Part shown: positions 5,841 to 12,526 of the stretch, one piece after another
Layout of the letters: the number at the start of each line of letters is the position of its first letter
Position numbering within the stretch: the stretch's first letter is position 1
Assembly: GCA_938049125.1 (NCBI GenBank)
Contig: CALICR010000082.1
Location: forward strand, 1 to 15,389
Direction: 5' to 3'
From: an uncultured Clostridia bacterium
Lineage (GTDB): Bacteria; Bacillota; Clostridia; Oscillospirales; Oscillospiraceae
DNA length: 15,389 bases
The notes under the pieces: model-generated
What the model saw: the letters and a program-made list of their open reading frames with translations, nothing else
Databases searched by the model: none
Told to the model about the DNA's origin: nothing
Translations under genes and position numbers: made by a program

Positions 5841-7394
5841 TCATTCCGTCTCGTGCTTCTTTTTTCTGGTCAGGCCCACCGCGGCCATGCCGACGCCGGC
5901 CACCAGCAGCAGCGCCGCCCAGAGGACCGGGGATGCGTCGTCGCCGGTCTTCGGCACGTCCGTCTCCTTCGGCTCGGTCTTCTTCTCGGGCTCCGGCTTC
6001 TTTTCCGGTTCCTTCTCCGGCTGCTTCTCGGGTTCCTTTTCCGGTTCCTTCTCGGGTTTCTGCTCCGGCTGCTTCTCCGGCTCCTTCTTCGGGATCACCG
6101 TGTCGGCCGGCGCAAGCTCCTCGACGGCCTCCTTGGAGGTGAAGCACTTGCCGCAGCGCTCGCAGGTCCAGTATTCGGTGTTGCCCGCCGCATCGGTCGT
6201 GGCTTCCTTGGCTTCGACGTGCTTCAGAGCATGGTTGTTGGGAGCCGCGTCGCCGTAGGAAAGACCGCAGAGGGCGCAGACCGCAGGGTCAGTGCAGGTG
6301 GCCTCGCCGCCGTCGTGGAGGCAGGACGCGCCGCAGTCCTTGCAGACGCCGTTTTCCCAGTTGTGCGGCGCATCCGCCATGGCAACGGCGCTGCAGCAGT
6401 CGTAGAGCTTCCCGTGACGGGTGGGCGTGATGCTCCACTGCGCCGTGCCGGTGTGGTTCTCCGGATCGACATCGCCGTAGGACGCGCCGCAGACGGCGCA
6501 GACCGCGGGCGTCGTGCAGGTCGCCGCCGTGCCCTCTACATGGCTTGCCAGCAGGGTCACGGTCTTTTCAAACTTGAGGGGCGTGCCGTCCGCCGTCCTC
6601 ACGATGACGCTGACGACGAAGGTGCTGGAGCTGTCGTCGTACCATTCCGGCTCCATCTCGACGGTGTAAACGCCGTTTTCCTCGGTGGCGCTCAGCTCGC
6701 CGCCCTTCATCGGGGCCTCATAGCCCGTCTCGAAGTCGGTGATGCCCGCCGGGAGGGTGAAGGAGTAGGTGTACTTCTGGGTGACGCAGACGCGGTCCGC
6801 GCCCTGAATGGTCAGGCTGATCCTGCTGGAACTCCGATAGTAGTCGCAGATCTTGCACATCTGTACATACGCTCCGTCCATCCACTCCCACGTGAAGGTA
6901 TGCGGCACCGGAGTGCTCTTGTCATAAAAATAATTATACGCTTCTGTCGTGTACGAGGCGCAGGTATTGCAGGTGTACACCGGGTAGTGATATACATCAT
7001 TAAAATTTGTAGCGTATCGACCTTCCATGCGCGTGACATCGGTATGACCTCTCCTGCATGTGACAGGCGGTACGGTGCTTTTATATGTCTGATAGCCGCA
7101 TTCCGAGCATTCGCTCCAGTATTTGCCGCCCTCGGATTTCAGGAAAAGCGTGTGCGGAAGCGTCTCTCCGGCTGCAAACTTAATCGGGCTTCCGTTGTAA
7201 CGGCAGTCGGAACAGGTGTATGCGGCACGGTGCCCGCCGTCTCCCTGCGAGATATATTTGCCGTTCACACGCGATACATAGAAGCTGTTTTTACAGGAAG
7301 GGCATTCGACTTCGCCCGCGGCGAAGGCGGGGATCGCCAGCAGCGCCAGCGTCAGCACCAGCAGGAGCAGCAGGCAGAGTGTTCTCTTTTTCAT
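5841..7394 (-). CDS. Cysteine-rich cell-surface protein with VPKTG sortase signal
   Basis: A 517-residue exported protein. Signal peptide 1-25 (cleavage near AFA-A). Residues 28-170 carry many CxxC pairs (CPSC, CSDC, CSEC, CNTC, CKIC) spaced like small zinc or disulfide knuckles. Residues about 170-265 are Cys-poor and beta-rich, Ig-like in appearance. At 270-430 a Cys-rich module occurs twice: TCTTPAVCAVCGASYGD and TCTDPAVCALCGLSYGD, each followed by a PxNH. Residues 436-479 form a Pro/Glu/Lys stalk long enough to span the wall. VPKTG (480-484), a hydrophobic segment and RKKK form the sorting signal, with Val in place of the usual Leu. The start ATG at 7394 overlaps the stop of the preceding gene by 4 nt, with GAGGAA 7 nt upstream. 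No sortase gene is in the window. Ligand and function are not recognisable. Confidence 0.9.
   Translation of the reverse strand: MKKRTLCLLLLLVLTLALLAIPAFAAGEVECPSCKNSFYVSRVNGKYISQGDGGHRAAYTCSDCRYNGSPIKFAAGETLPHTLFLKSEGGKYWSECSECGYQTYKSTVPPVTCRRGHTDVTRMEGRYATNFNDVYHYPVYTCNTCASYTTEAYNYFYDKSTPVPHTFTWEWMDGAYVQMCKICDYYRSSSRISLTIQGADRVCVTQKYTYSFTLPAGITDFETGYEAPMKGGELSATEENGVYTVEMEPEWYDDSSSTFVVSVIVRTADGTPLKFEKTVTLLASHVEGTAATCTTPAVCAVCGASYGDVDPENHTGTAQWSITPTRHGKLYDCCSAVAMADAPHNWENGVCKDCGASCLHDGGEATCTDPAVCALCGLSYGDAAPNNHALKHVEAKEATTDAAGNTEYWTCERCGKCFTSKEAVEELAPADTVIPKKEPEKQPEQKPEKEPEKEPEKQPEKEPEKKPEPEKKTEPKETDVPKTGDDASPVLWAALLLVAGVGMAAVGLTRKKKHETE
5961..6089 (-). repeat. Short tandem repeat coding the Pro/Glu/Lys stalk
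   Basis: Degenerate repeats of roughly 9-15 bp built on codons for PEK, PEKE and PEKQ, just upstream of the VPKTG codons (5943-5957). Such tracts vary in length between strains by slippage and set how far the protein stands out from the wall. Confidence 0.75.
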
Positions 7395-7729
7395 AACAGT
7401 TCCTCTCTTTCTTCCGCACGGTCCGTGCGGCGGTCCGGATGGCGGCTTCTGCGGATGCAGAGCACGGCGAGCAGGACGCCCAGGGCAAAGGCGGCGACGC
7501 CGACGGTGACATAGGCCCCCGCGCCGCTGCGCAGCAGCAGTGCGCCGGAGCCGCCCGCCACCGTCCCGAGGCCCGGCCCCTGCACGCTCCGCAGGAGCGT
7601 CCCGATGCCGGTGAGGAGCAGCAGGCTCAGCATGGCCAGCGCGGCGCAGGCGCGGCGGTCCAGCCGCCGTCTTCTGGCCCGGGTCCTGCGGCGGATGGCC
7701 CGCAGCCGGGCCTCCGTGCGTCCGGTCAT
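7391..7729 (-). CDS. Small two-helix membrane protein, paralogue of the sigma-operon protein
   Basis: A 112-residue protein: a strongly basic N-terminus (RTEARLRAIRRRTRARRRR), membrane helices at about 28-46 and 72-92 joined by a short Gly/Ser/Ala loop, and a charged tail (DRRTDRAEEREELL). It resembles the 120-residue protein at 9092-9454: RT.xERLRxIxRRT at the start, GY/AY..xGxxxFxLGVxxxVL in helix 2, and a similar Asp/Arg/Glu tail ending in EL. AGGAGG lies 8 nt before the ATG. It is first in an operon with the surface protein (4-nt overlap). I do not recognise a named family; by analogy with its paralogue it may be a regulator or an export helper for its neighbour. Confidence 0.82.
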   Translation of the reverse strand: MTGRTEARLRAIRRRTRARRRRLDRRACAALAMLSLLLLTGIGTLLRSVQGPGLGTVAGGSGALLLRSGAGAYVTVGVAAFALGVLLAVLCIRRSRHPDRRTDRAEEREELL

Positions 7730-7761
7730 GGCGCTCCCCTCCTCTCCGATGGTTTCTGTTT

Positions 7762-7795
7762 CTATAAATACCGTGCGGAGAAAATCCTTTCACCT
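7762..7795 (-). promoter_or_regulatory. Possible promoter of the surface-protein operon
   Basis: The minus strand reads TGAAAG (7792-7787), a 16-nt spacer with a TTTT run, then TATTTATAG (7770-7762) preceded by CGG. It lacks a normal TTGACA-like -35. TGAAA is reminiscent of ECF sigma promoters, but the CGG to TGAAAG spacing (13 nt) is shorter than their usual spacing, so the class is uncertain. Some promoter is needed here, because a terminator separates this operon from the sigma operon upstream. Confidence 0.35.
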
Positions 7796-7811
7796 GAATT
7801 TGAAAAAAAGC

Positions 7812-7844
7812 AAAAAAATTTGAGCCGTCCGGAGGGACGGCTCA
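7812..7844 (-). terminator. Terminator of ECF sigma/PrsW operon
   Basis: On the minus strand TGAGCCGTCC (7844-7835) pairs perfectly with GGACGGCTCA (7830-7821) around a 4-nt loop, then AA and seven T residues (7818-7812). It begins 2 nt after the PrsW-like stop codon. Confidence 0.93.
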
Positions 7845-7846
7845 GA

Positions 7847-8491
7847 TCAGGTCCGAATTTTCCGCCGCAGCCGCGGCAGGAGGTGCTTTCCGAGGTAGAG
7901 GCAGACGATGAGCGCCGAGGGGAAGACGCTGCCCGCGGTCCGCCAGGCCCCGTCGGCGGAAACAAGGAGGTTATAGATGGCGTGGAAGCCGGTGCAGGCC
8001 CCGAAGATGCCCACGGTGCCCGTCAACGCCAGCCAGCGGCGGCGGAACACGTAGGAGATGCCGAAGCCCGAAAGGATGCCGCAGAGAATGTGCAGCGCCC
8101 CGGCGGAGACGCCGCGGACCAGCAGGAACGCGAGGTCCGCCGCCCCATTTTCCGTCAGGTAGCAGGCGTTCTCGAAGGTGGCAAAGCCCACGGCCAGGGC
8201 GATGGCCGCGCCGGGCAGCTCCCGCGGCTCCGGCTCGAAGATGAGGAAGTAGAAGAGCAGCGGCAGCAGCTTCATGGTCTCCTCGCAGACCGGGGTGATC
8301 TCGATGGCCGTGACGGCGGCGTCCGCGCCGTAGAGGCCCATGAAAAAGCTGCTGACGTAGGCCGCGAGCAGGCAGACCGCCATGCCGAGGACCAGAAAGC
8401 CCGTGAACCGCCGCGCCCGCCCCGCCGTGAACAGCAGGGAGAGCAGCATGGGCACCGCCAGGCAGACGAAGATGTTCTCGATGTAGGTCAT
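7847..8491 (-). CDS. PrsW-family intramembrane protease
   Basis: A 214-residue multi-pass membrane protein with all hallmark PrsW motifs inside membrane segments: EExxK at Glu70-Glu71-Lys74, FEN at 106-108, His134 in GALHILCGILSGFG, and HAIYN with His170 and Asn174. In Bacillus, PrsW makes the first cut in the anti-sigma factor RsiW when the envelope is stressed, releasing SigW. This one is last in an operon headed by an ECF sigma factor, which supports the same role. The ATG at 8491 overlaps the previous stop by 4 nt, with GGGAGGTG 8 nt upstream. The substrate is unknown; no RsiW-like protein is present in the window. Confidence 0.9.
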   Translation of the reverse strand: MTYIENIFVCLAVPMLLSLLFTAGRARRFTGFLVLGMAVCLLAAYVSSFFMGLYGADAAVTAIEITPVCEETMKLLPLLFYFLIFEPEPRELPGAAIALAVGFATFENACYLTENGAADLAFLLVRGVSAGALHILCGILSGFGISYVFRRRWLALTGTVGIFGACTGFHAIYNLLVSADGAWRTAGSVFPSALIVCLYLGKHLLPRLRRKIRT

Positions 8492-9102
8492 ATCCCGCGC
8501 ACCTCCCGGCGGCTCAGCGGCAGCAGGGCCAGGAAGGCCGCCGTGAGCAGCAGGTCCACCGCAAAATAGGCGTTGAAGCGCGTGTAGTCCCGGGTGAAGT
8601 CCGAGACCGCATAGAGCGCCACCTGGAGCACGACGCAGCAGAGCAGCACCGCGTCCACGGCCCGCGGCCCCGGTCCCTGCCGGAGGCGGTAGAGGGCCAG
8701 GTAGACGATGGCCCCCGCCGTAAGGGCGAACAGCCCGGCCATAAGCCAGGACGGCCCGAAGATACGGACGCGCAGGCTGGCCGCCGCCAGCGCCGCCGCG
8801 CCCAGGGCGGGCAGCCCGGCGAAGCGGACGCGCTGCCGCTCCGCCCGCAGGATCTCCAGCGAGAGATAAAAGAGGTAGGACGCCAGCCAGGACAGCTCCG
8901 AGACGTAGAACACCTGGGGCACCCGGCCGAAGATGGCGAGGTAGAGCACATAGAACAGCGTGCCCATGGCGAAGCAGGCGTAGGCCAGCGCGAGAATGAA
9001 GCAGCGCCGGTCCCGGTCCCGCAGGGCCAGCGCCCCGGCGGCGACGGATGCGCCGCCCAGCAGGGCCACCTGGCCGAGGTTGTCCAGCAGCTCAAAGCTC
9101 AT
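8488..9102 (-). CDS. Seven-helix membrane protein of the sigma/PrsW operon
   Basis: A 204-residue protein that is almost all membrane: helices at about 8-26, 34-59, 65-85, 94-111, 118-139, 147-168 and 176-196, with very short loops and no soluble domain. Conserved-looking polar spots include SELSW (68-72), a YAVSDFTRDYTRFNAYF stretch before helix 7, and an Arg-rich C-terminus. No family recognised. It is translationally coupled: its start overlaps the preceding gene by 11 nt, with GGGGAGG 6 nt ahead, and its stop overlaps the protease start by 4 nt. Its position between a possible anti-sigma protein and the protease suggests a sensor or scaffold, an inference from context only. Confidence 0.85.
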   Translation of the reverse strand: MSFELLDNLGQVALLGGASVAAGALALRDRDRRCFILALAYACFAMGTLFYVLYLAIFGRVPQVFYVSELSWLASYLFYLSLEILRAERQRVRFAGLPALGAAALAAASLRVRIFGPSWLMAGLFALTAGAIVYLALYRLRQGPGPRAVDAVLLCCVVLQVALYAVSDFTRDYTRFNAYFAVDLLLTAAFLALLPLSRREVRGI

Positions 9103-9454
9103 CGCGGTCCTCCCCGTCCCGGCGGTCCCGTTCCCGGTCCTCGACCCGGCGGCGCAGGCGGAACAGCAGCACCGTCACCGTGACGCCCAGCAGGAAGCAG
9201 AGGAGGCCCATCAGGATGTAGCCCAGCGCCGCGTGCTCCGCCACGAGGCTGGCTGCGCCGGGCACCGAGGTCCCGCCCGCCGCGGCGGGCTGCGCCGTCC
9301 AGCCGGGCATGGCAAGGCCCAGGGCCGCCACCAGCAGCAGGCAGGCCCCGACGCAGACCGCGTCCAGCGCCCGCTGCCGCCGTCTCTGCCGCGCCCGCCG
9401 GAGCTGCGCCGTGCGCCGTCCGATGCGGCGGAGGCGCTCTTCATTCGTCCGCAT
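9092..9454 (-). CDS. Two-helix membrane protein, candidate anti-sigma partner
   Basis: A 120-residue protein: Arg-rich cytoplasmic start (1-28), helix about 29-49, an Ala/Gly-rich outer loop (50-74), helix 75-97, and a highly charged tail (RLRRRVEDRERDRRDGEDRDEL). It starts inside the sigma gene (14-nt overlap, GGGAGGG 8 nt upstream), the usual place for an anti-sigma gene. It has no ZAS zinc-finger motif (HxxxCxxC) and, unlike RsiW, two helices and almost no outer domain. Its paralogue sits at 7391-7729. A role as sigma-factor tether or protease substrate is inference from position and topology. Confidence 0.82.
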   Translation of the reverse strand: MRTNEERLRRIGRRTAQLRRARQRRRQRALDAVCVGACLLLVAALGLAMPGWTAQPAAAGGTSVPGAASLVAEHAALGYILMGLLCFLLGVTVTVLLFRLRRRVEDRERDRRDGEDRDEL

Positions 9455-9995
9455 AGGAAAATCCCTCCCGTTCCAGGATGGTCTTCAGGCTCTGCTTACC
9501 CCGGTGGATCAGATTCGTGATCTGCTGCTCGTTCTTTCCGAGGACCGCCGCCGCGTCGCGGTAGCTCAGGTCCTCAAAGTAGACGAGGAACAGGGCCTCC
9601 CGGTACTCCGGCTTCAGCGCGTTCATGGCGGCGTAGAGCCGCCGGTCCCGCTCCCGGCACAGCAGCGCCGCGTCCGCCGCCTCGCCGCCGGCCAGCTCGA
9701 AGGGAAGCTCCTCCAGCCGGAGAAAGGGCAGGCGGTTCTTCTGTCCGTGGCGCAGAGCCAGGCTCCGCGCCGTCTTATAGAGATAGGCCCGGAAGCTCCC
9801 GTCGCCGCCGATGGGGCGGGCCTTGGCAAACATCCGGGAGAAGGCCTCGATCATCAGGTCCTCCGCCTCCTGGACGTCCCGGACCCAGCCGCCGAGGTAG
9901 CAGGTCAGGGCGTCGCCATAGCGCTCGACCAGCACGGCGGCGGCGGCCTCGTCGCCGCCGAGGTACTGCCGGTACGCCGTTTCGTCCGAGATCAT
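9441..9995 (-). CDS. ECF sigma-70 family RNA polymerase sigma factor
   Basis: A 184-residue two-domain sigma factor. Region 2 (about 18-82) includes VQEAEDLMIEAFSRMFAKA and FRAYLYKTARSLALRH; region 4 (about 120-172) includes ALFLVYFEDLSYRDAAAVLG and the helix-turn-helix ending NEQQITNLIHRGKQSLKTIL. The ATG at 9995 is chosen because AGGGGGG lies 8 nt upstream and MISDE is a common ECF start. Longer in-frame starts (to 10055) would reach into the -10 promoter element. It heads a four-gene overlapping operon with a two-helix protein, a seven-helix protein and a PrsW-like protease, read from a sigma-A type promoter. Its regulon is unknown; the adjacent surface-protein operon is a candidate. Confidence 0.93.
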   Translation of the reverse strand: MISDETAYRQYLGGDEAAAAVLVERYGDALTCYLGGWVRDVQEAEDLMIEAFSRMFAKARPIGGDGSFRAYLYKTARSLALRHGQKNRLPFLRLEELPFELAGGEAADAALLCRERDRRLYAAMNALKPEYREALFLVYFEDLSYRDAAAVLGKNEQQITNLIHRGKQSLKTILEREGFSYADE

Positions 9996-10026
9996 GCCCA
10001 TCGCCCCCCTGCCGCGGTTTTCCTCC

Positions 10027-10055
10027 ATTTTAGCCCAAGCGCGGCGGATTTGCAA
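10027..10055 (-). promoter_or_regulatory. Sigma-A promoter of the ECF sigma operon
   Basis: TTGCAA (10055-10050), 17-nt spacer, TAAAAT (10032-10027) on the minus strand. The promoter is of housekeeping type, so the sigma operon may be made constantly and controlled after translation rather than by self-activation. Confidence 0.78.
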
Positions 10056-10065
10056 GGTGCAGAAT

Positions 10066-10094
10066 GCCCCGGCACGGGTCCTCCGTGCCGGGGC
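10066..10094 (-). terminator. Perfect hairpin after dnaK-like gene, no U tract
   Basis: On the minus strand GCCCCGGCACGG (10094-10083) pairs with CCGTGCCGGGGC (10077-10066), a perfect 12-bp stem with a 5-nt loop, 12 nt after the stop codon. It is followed by ATTCTGC rather than a T run, so it may act as a weak terminator, a Rho-dependent 3' end or an mRNA-stabilising structure. It lies just upstream of the sigma-operon promoter. Confidence 0.5.
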
Positions 10095-10106
10095 TGCCGA
10101 TCCATG

Positions 10107-11822
10107 TTAAAGTTCCGGTCCCGCCGTGCTGCCCAGCAGGTCCTCCAGCTCAGTGCAGCAGACCGTGATCTCCGCCGCGTCATTCTGGCGGAGTGCCTTC
10201 TTGAGGCGCTTGCTGCACTCATTAATTCGGGCCTTGCGGTCCTTCTCCTCTTTTGGCAGCTTTCCAGACGCCGCACGGTAGAGCATCTGCTCGGCACGGT
10301 CCCGAAGCCGGGCGTCCTCCCGGGTCTTCTGGTCCTCCGCGGCGTACTGCTGGGCGTCGCGGACCGCCCGCTCGATGTCCGCCTGGCTCATGTTGGAGGT
10401 GGCGGTGATGGTAATGTCCTGGGCACGGCCCGTGTCGAGGTCCCGGGCCGAGACATTGACGATGCCGTTGGTGTCGATGGCGAAGGTCACCTCGATCTGC
10501 GGCACGCCGCGCATGGCGCGCCGGATGCCCGTCAGCCGGAAGCGGCCCAGCTCCTTGTTCTGCCGGGCCATGGGCCGCTCGCCCTGGAGCACGTGGACGT
10601 CCACGGAGCTCTGGAAGTTCGCCGCCGTCGTGAAGATCTGGCTCTTCCGGATGGGCAGCGTGGTGTTGCGCTCGATGACCCGGGTACAGACACCGCCCAT
10701 GGTCTCGATGCCCAGGGACAGCGGCGTCACGTCCAGGAGCAGCAGTCCCTTGACGGTGCCCGAGAGGACGCCGCCCTGGAGGCACGCGCCCATGGCGACG
10801 CATTCGTCGGGGTTGATGCCCTTGAAGGGTTCCCGGCCCGTGACCAGACGCACCAGGTCCTGTACCGCCGGGATGCGCGAGGAGCCGCCGACCATCAGGA
10901 CCTTGGAGATATCCGCGGCCGTCACGCCCGCGTCATTCATGGCCTGGCGCACCGGTTCCCGGGTCGCCTGGACCAGGTGGCTCGTCAGCTCGTTGAACTC
11001 GGCGCGGGTCAGGGTCTCCTCCATGTGCAGCGGACCGTCCCGGCCCACGGCCAGGTAGGGCAGGTTGATCTGCGTCGTGCTCATGGCGGAAAGCTCGATC
11101 TTCGCCTTTTCCGCAGCCTCCCGGACCCGCTCCAGGGCCACGGGGTCTTTTTTCAGGTCCACCCGGTGCTCCTTTTTGAAGCGAGCCACCAGGTGCTCCG
11201 TCACCGCGGCATCGAAGTCGTCGCCGCCCAGGTGGTTGTTGCCCGCCGTAGCCATGACCTCAATGACACCGGCGGAGATATCCAGGATGGAGACATCAAA
11301 GGTGCCGCCGCCCAGGTCGTAGACCATGATCTTCTGGCTCTGCTCCTTGTCCACGCCGTAGGCCAGGGCCGCCGCCGTCGGCTCATTGAGGATGCGCTGG
11401 ACGTTCAGCCCGGCAATCTTGCCCGCGTCCTTTGTGGCCTGGCGCTGGGCGTCGGTGAAGTAGGCCGGGACCGTGATGACCGCGTCGGTCACCGGCTCGC
11501 CGAGGTAGGCCCCGGCGTCGGCCTTGAGCTTCTGGAGGATCATGGCGGAGATCTCCTGGGGCAGATACTGCTTCCCGTCGATCTTCACGCGGTAGTTCGT
11601 GCCCATCTCGCGCTTGATGGAAGAGATGGTGCGCGCATGGTTCGTCACGGCCTGGCGCTTGGCGATCTGACCCACCATGCGCTCCCCGGTCTTGGAGAAG
11701 GCCACCACGGAGGGCGTCGTCCGCCCGCCCTCGGCGTTGGGAATGACGACGGGCTCGCCGCCCTCCATCACCGCCACGCAGGAATTGGTGGTGCCCAGGT
11801 CAATTCCGATGATCTTCGACAT
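10107..11822 (-). CDS. DnaK-type Hsp70 chaperone, short form
   Basis: A 571-residue Hsp70. The ATPase domain (1-370) has GIDLGTTNS phosphate loop 1, the TVPAYFTDAQRQATKDAG signature, EPTAAALAYG, DLGGGTFDVS and VGGSSRIP. The hydrophobic linker LLLLDVTPLSLG leads to a peptide-binding beta domain (to about 480). The helical lid is shortened and the acidic disordered tail ending in EEVKDDK-like sequence is missing, so the protein is about 40-60 residues shorter than a housekeeping DnaK. No grpE, hrcA or CIRCE operator is visible nearby; instead the gene follows a membrane-anchored J-domain gene by 14 nt, with AAAGGAGG 7 nt before the ATG. It is therefore probably a specialised second Hsp70 rather than the main dnaK. 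It could still be the only copy, as the rest of the genome is not seen. Confidence 0.93.
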   Translation of the reverse strand: MSKIIGIDLGTTNSCVAVMEGGEPVVIPNAEGGRTTPSVVAFSKTGERMVGQIAKRQAVTNHARTISSIKREMGTNYRVKIDGKQYLPQEISAMILQKLKADAGAYLGEPVTDAVITVPAYFTDAQRQATKDAGKIAGLNVQRILNEPTAAALAYGVDKEQSQKIMVYDLGGGTFDVSILDISAGVIEVMATAGNNHLGGDDFDAAVTEHLVARFKKEHRVDLKKDPVALERVREAAEKAKIELSAMSTTQINLPYLAVGRDGPLHMEETLTRAEFNELTSHLVQATREPVRQAMNDAGVTAADISKVLMVGGSSRIPAVQDLVRLVTGREPFKGINPDECVAMGACLQGGVLSGTVKGLLLLDVTPLSLGIETMGGVCTRVIERNTTLPIRKSQIFTTAANFQSSVDVHVLQGERPMARQNKELGRFRLTGIRRAMRGVPQIEVTFAIDTNGIVNVSARDLDTGRAQDITITATSNMSQADIERAVRDAQQYAAEDQKTREDARLRDRAEQMLYRAASGKLPKEEKDRKARINECSKRLKKALRQNDAAEITVCCTELEDLLGSTAGPEL

Positions 11823-11836
11823 TCTGCATCCTCCTT

Positions 11837-12409
11837 TCAGCCTTGGTCCGCCGTCTGGGACGTACTGTACCAGCTGTCCGCCGTCCCGGTGTCCTGCTGG
11901 TCCGAATCGCCGTAATGATAGCCGTAATTATAATAGTAGGGACTGTAATAGCCCCGGTAAAGCCGCCCATAGCTGCACATGGACAGGAGCCAGGACAGCA
12001 GCAGGAACAGTCCCACGAGCCGCAGAAACCGGAAGGGGCGGTAGGGCCGCTGGGGCCGGTCCTCCGGGCCGCTCTGGTAGTAATAGTAGTAGCTGTTCTC
12101 CTGGCCGCCGGGGTCCGCCTGGCCGTAGGAATTGCCGTAAAAGCCCGCGAAGGGGTCGCTTCCCCACTGCTGCTGCGCCTGGCGCTGGGCCTGCTGGGCC
12201 TGTTCGGCCTGCTGCTGGCGCGCATACGCCTCGGGGTTCTTCAGTTGATCGTAAGCCGCGTTGATCTCGTTCATCCGCCGGGCCGCCTCGGCATCGCCGG
12301 GGTGGAGGTCCGGATGATAGCGCTTGGCCAGACGCCGGTAGGCCTGCTTGATCTCGTCCTCCGACGCGCCGTGGGGCACGCCCAGGACCTCATAGGGATC
12401 TCTCGCCAC
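11837..12409 (-). CDS. Membrane-anchored J-domain (DnaJ-like) co-chaperone
   Basis: A 190-residue protein. The J domain (4-57) has DPYEVLGV, the HPD motif at 32-34 that triggers Hsp70 ATP hydrolysis, and a helix 4 remnant. A Gln/Ala-rich linker (64-82) and a Gly/Tyr/Asp-rich stretch (83-120) follow. One membrane helix (about 127-146) is followed by an unusual Tyr-rich tail (GYYSPYYYNYGYHYGD). It lacks the zinc finger and C-terminal peptide-binding domains of true DnaJ. The GTG at 12409 is chosen: GAGGG lies 7 nt upstream and MARDPYEVLG is a typical J-protein start. It is in an operon with the Hsp70 gene, 14 nt apart. The predicted topology puts the J domain in the cytoplasm, so it should recruit the Hsp70 to the membrane (inference). 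Confidence 0.9.
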   Translation of the reverse strand: MARDPYEVLGVPHGASEDEIKQAYRRLAKRYHPDLHPGDAEAARRMNEINAAYDQLKNPEAYARQQQAEQAQQAQRQAQQQWGSDPFAGFYGNSYGQADPGGQENSYYYYYQSGPEDRPQRPYRPFRFLRLVGLFLLLSWLLSMCSYGRLYRGYYSPYYYNYGYHYGDSDQQDTGTADSWYSTSQTADQG

Positions 12410-12436
12410 ACTGCATCCCTCTTTTCTTTCCCGACT

Positions 12437-12442
12437 ATCATA
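12437..12442 (-). promoter_or_regulatory. Probable -10 element of the J-protein/Hsp70 operon
   Basis: TATGAT on the minus strand, 27 nt before the GTG start. The best -35-like hexamer, TTCACA (12468-12463), is 20 nt away, too far for a normal sigma-A promoter, so the promoter may be weak or need an activator. No CIRCE inverted repeat (TTAGCACTC type) is present. Confidence 0.4.
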
Positions 12443-12487
12443 CACAGTTTTGCCCCGGGAGATGTGAATAAACTTAAAATTTTGCAG

Positions 12488-12520
12488 AAAAACCGGACCC
12501 CATTCTGAAATGGGGTCCGG
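12488..12520 (-). terminator. Terminator of ABC importer operon
   Basis: On the minus strand CCGGACCCCATT (12520-12509) pairs perfectly with AATGGGGTCCGG (12504-12493) around TCAG, then five T residues (12492-12488). The plus strand also shows a CTTTTG after the stem, but no plus-strand gene needs it. Confidence 0.93.
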
Positions 12521-12526
12521 CTTTTG

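Noticed and set aside
5961..6089. CRISPR-like array
   Set aside because: The repeats are in-frame codons for a Pro/Glu/Lys stalk with no unique spacers and no cas genes nearby.
4529..6142. Plus-strand open frame opposite the aminopeptidase gene
   Set aside because: Shadow of the M18 aminopeptidase; composition (Val/Gly/Arg/His-rich) is that of a reverse-strand mirror, and it crosses a promoter and a terminator of minus-strand genes.
5853..7514. Long plus-strand open frame opposite the surface-protein gene
   Set aside because: It is antisense to a gene with a signal peptide, CxxC modules and sorting signal; its sequence is Leu/Arg/Gly/Ala-rich low complexity with no domain and no ribosome binding site.
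7395..7793. Longer N-terminal extension of the surface protein (start at 7793)
   Set aside because: The extension would bury the signal peptide inside the protein, overlaps the small membrane protein in another frame, and lacks a ribosome binding site; the ATG at 7394 has one and starts with a signal peptide.
9309..11915. Very long (868-codon) plus-strand open frame opposite the dnaK-like and sigma genes
   Set aside because: Stop codons are rare by chance in GC-rich DNA. The minus strand carries unmistakable Hsp70 and sigma-factor proteins, and the plus translation has no recognisable domain.
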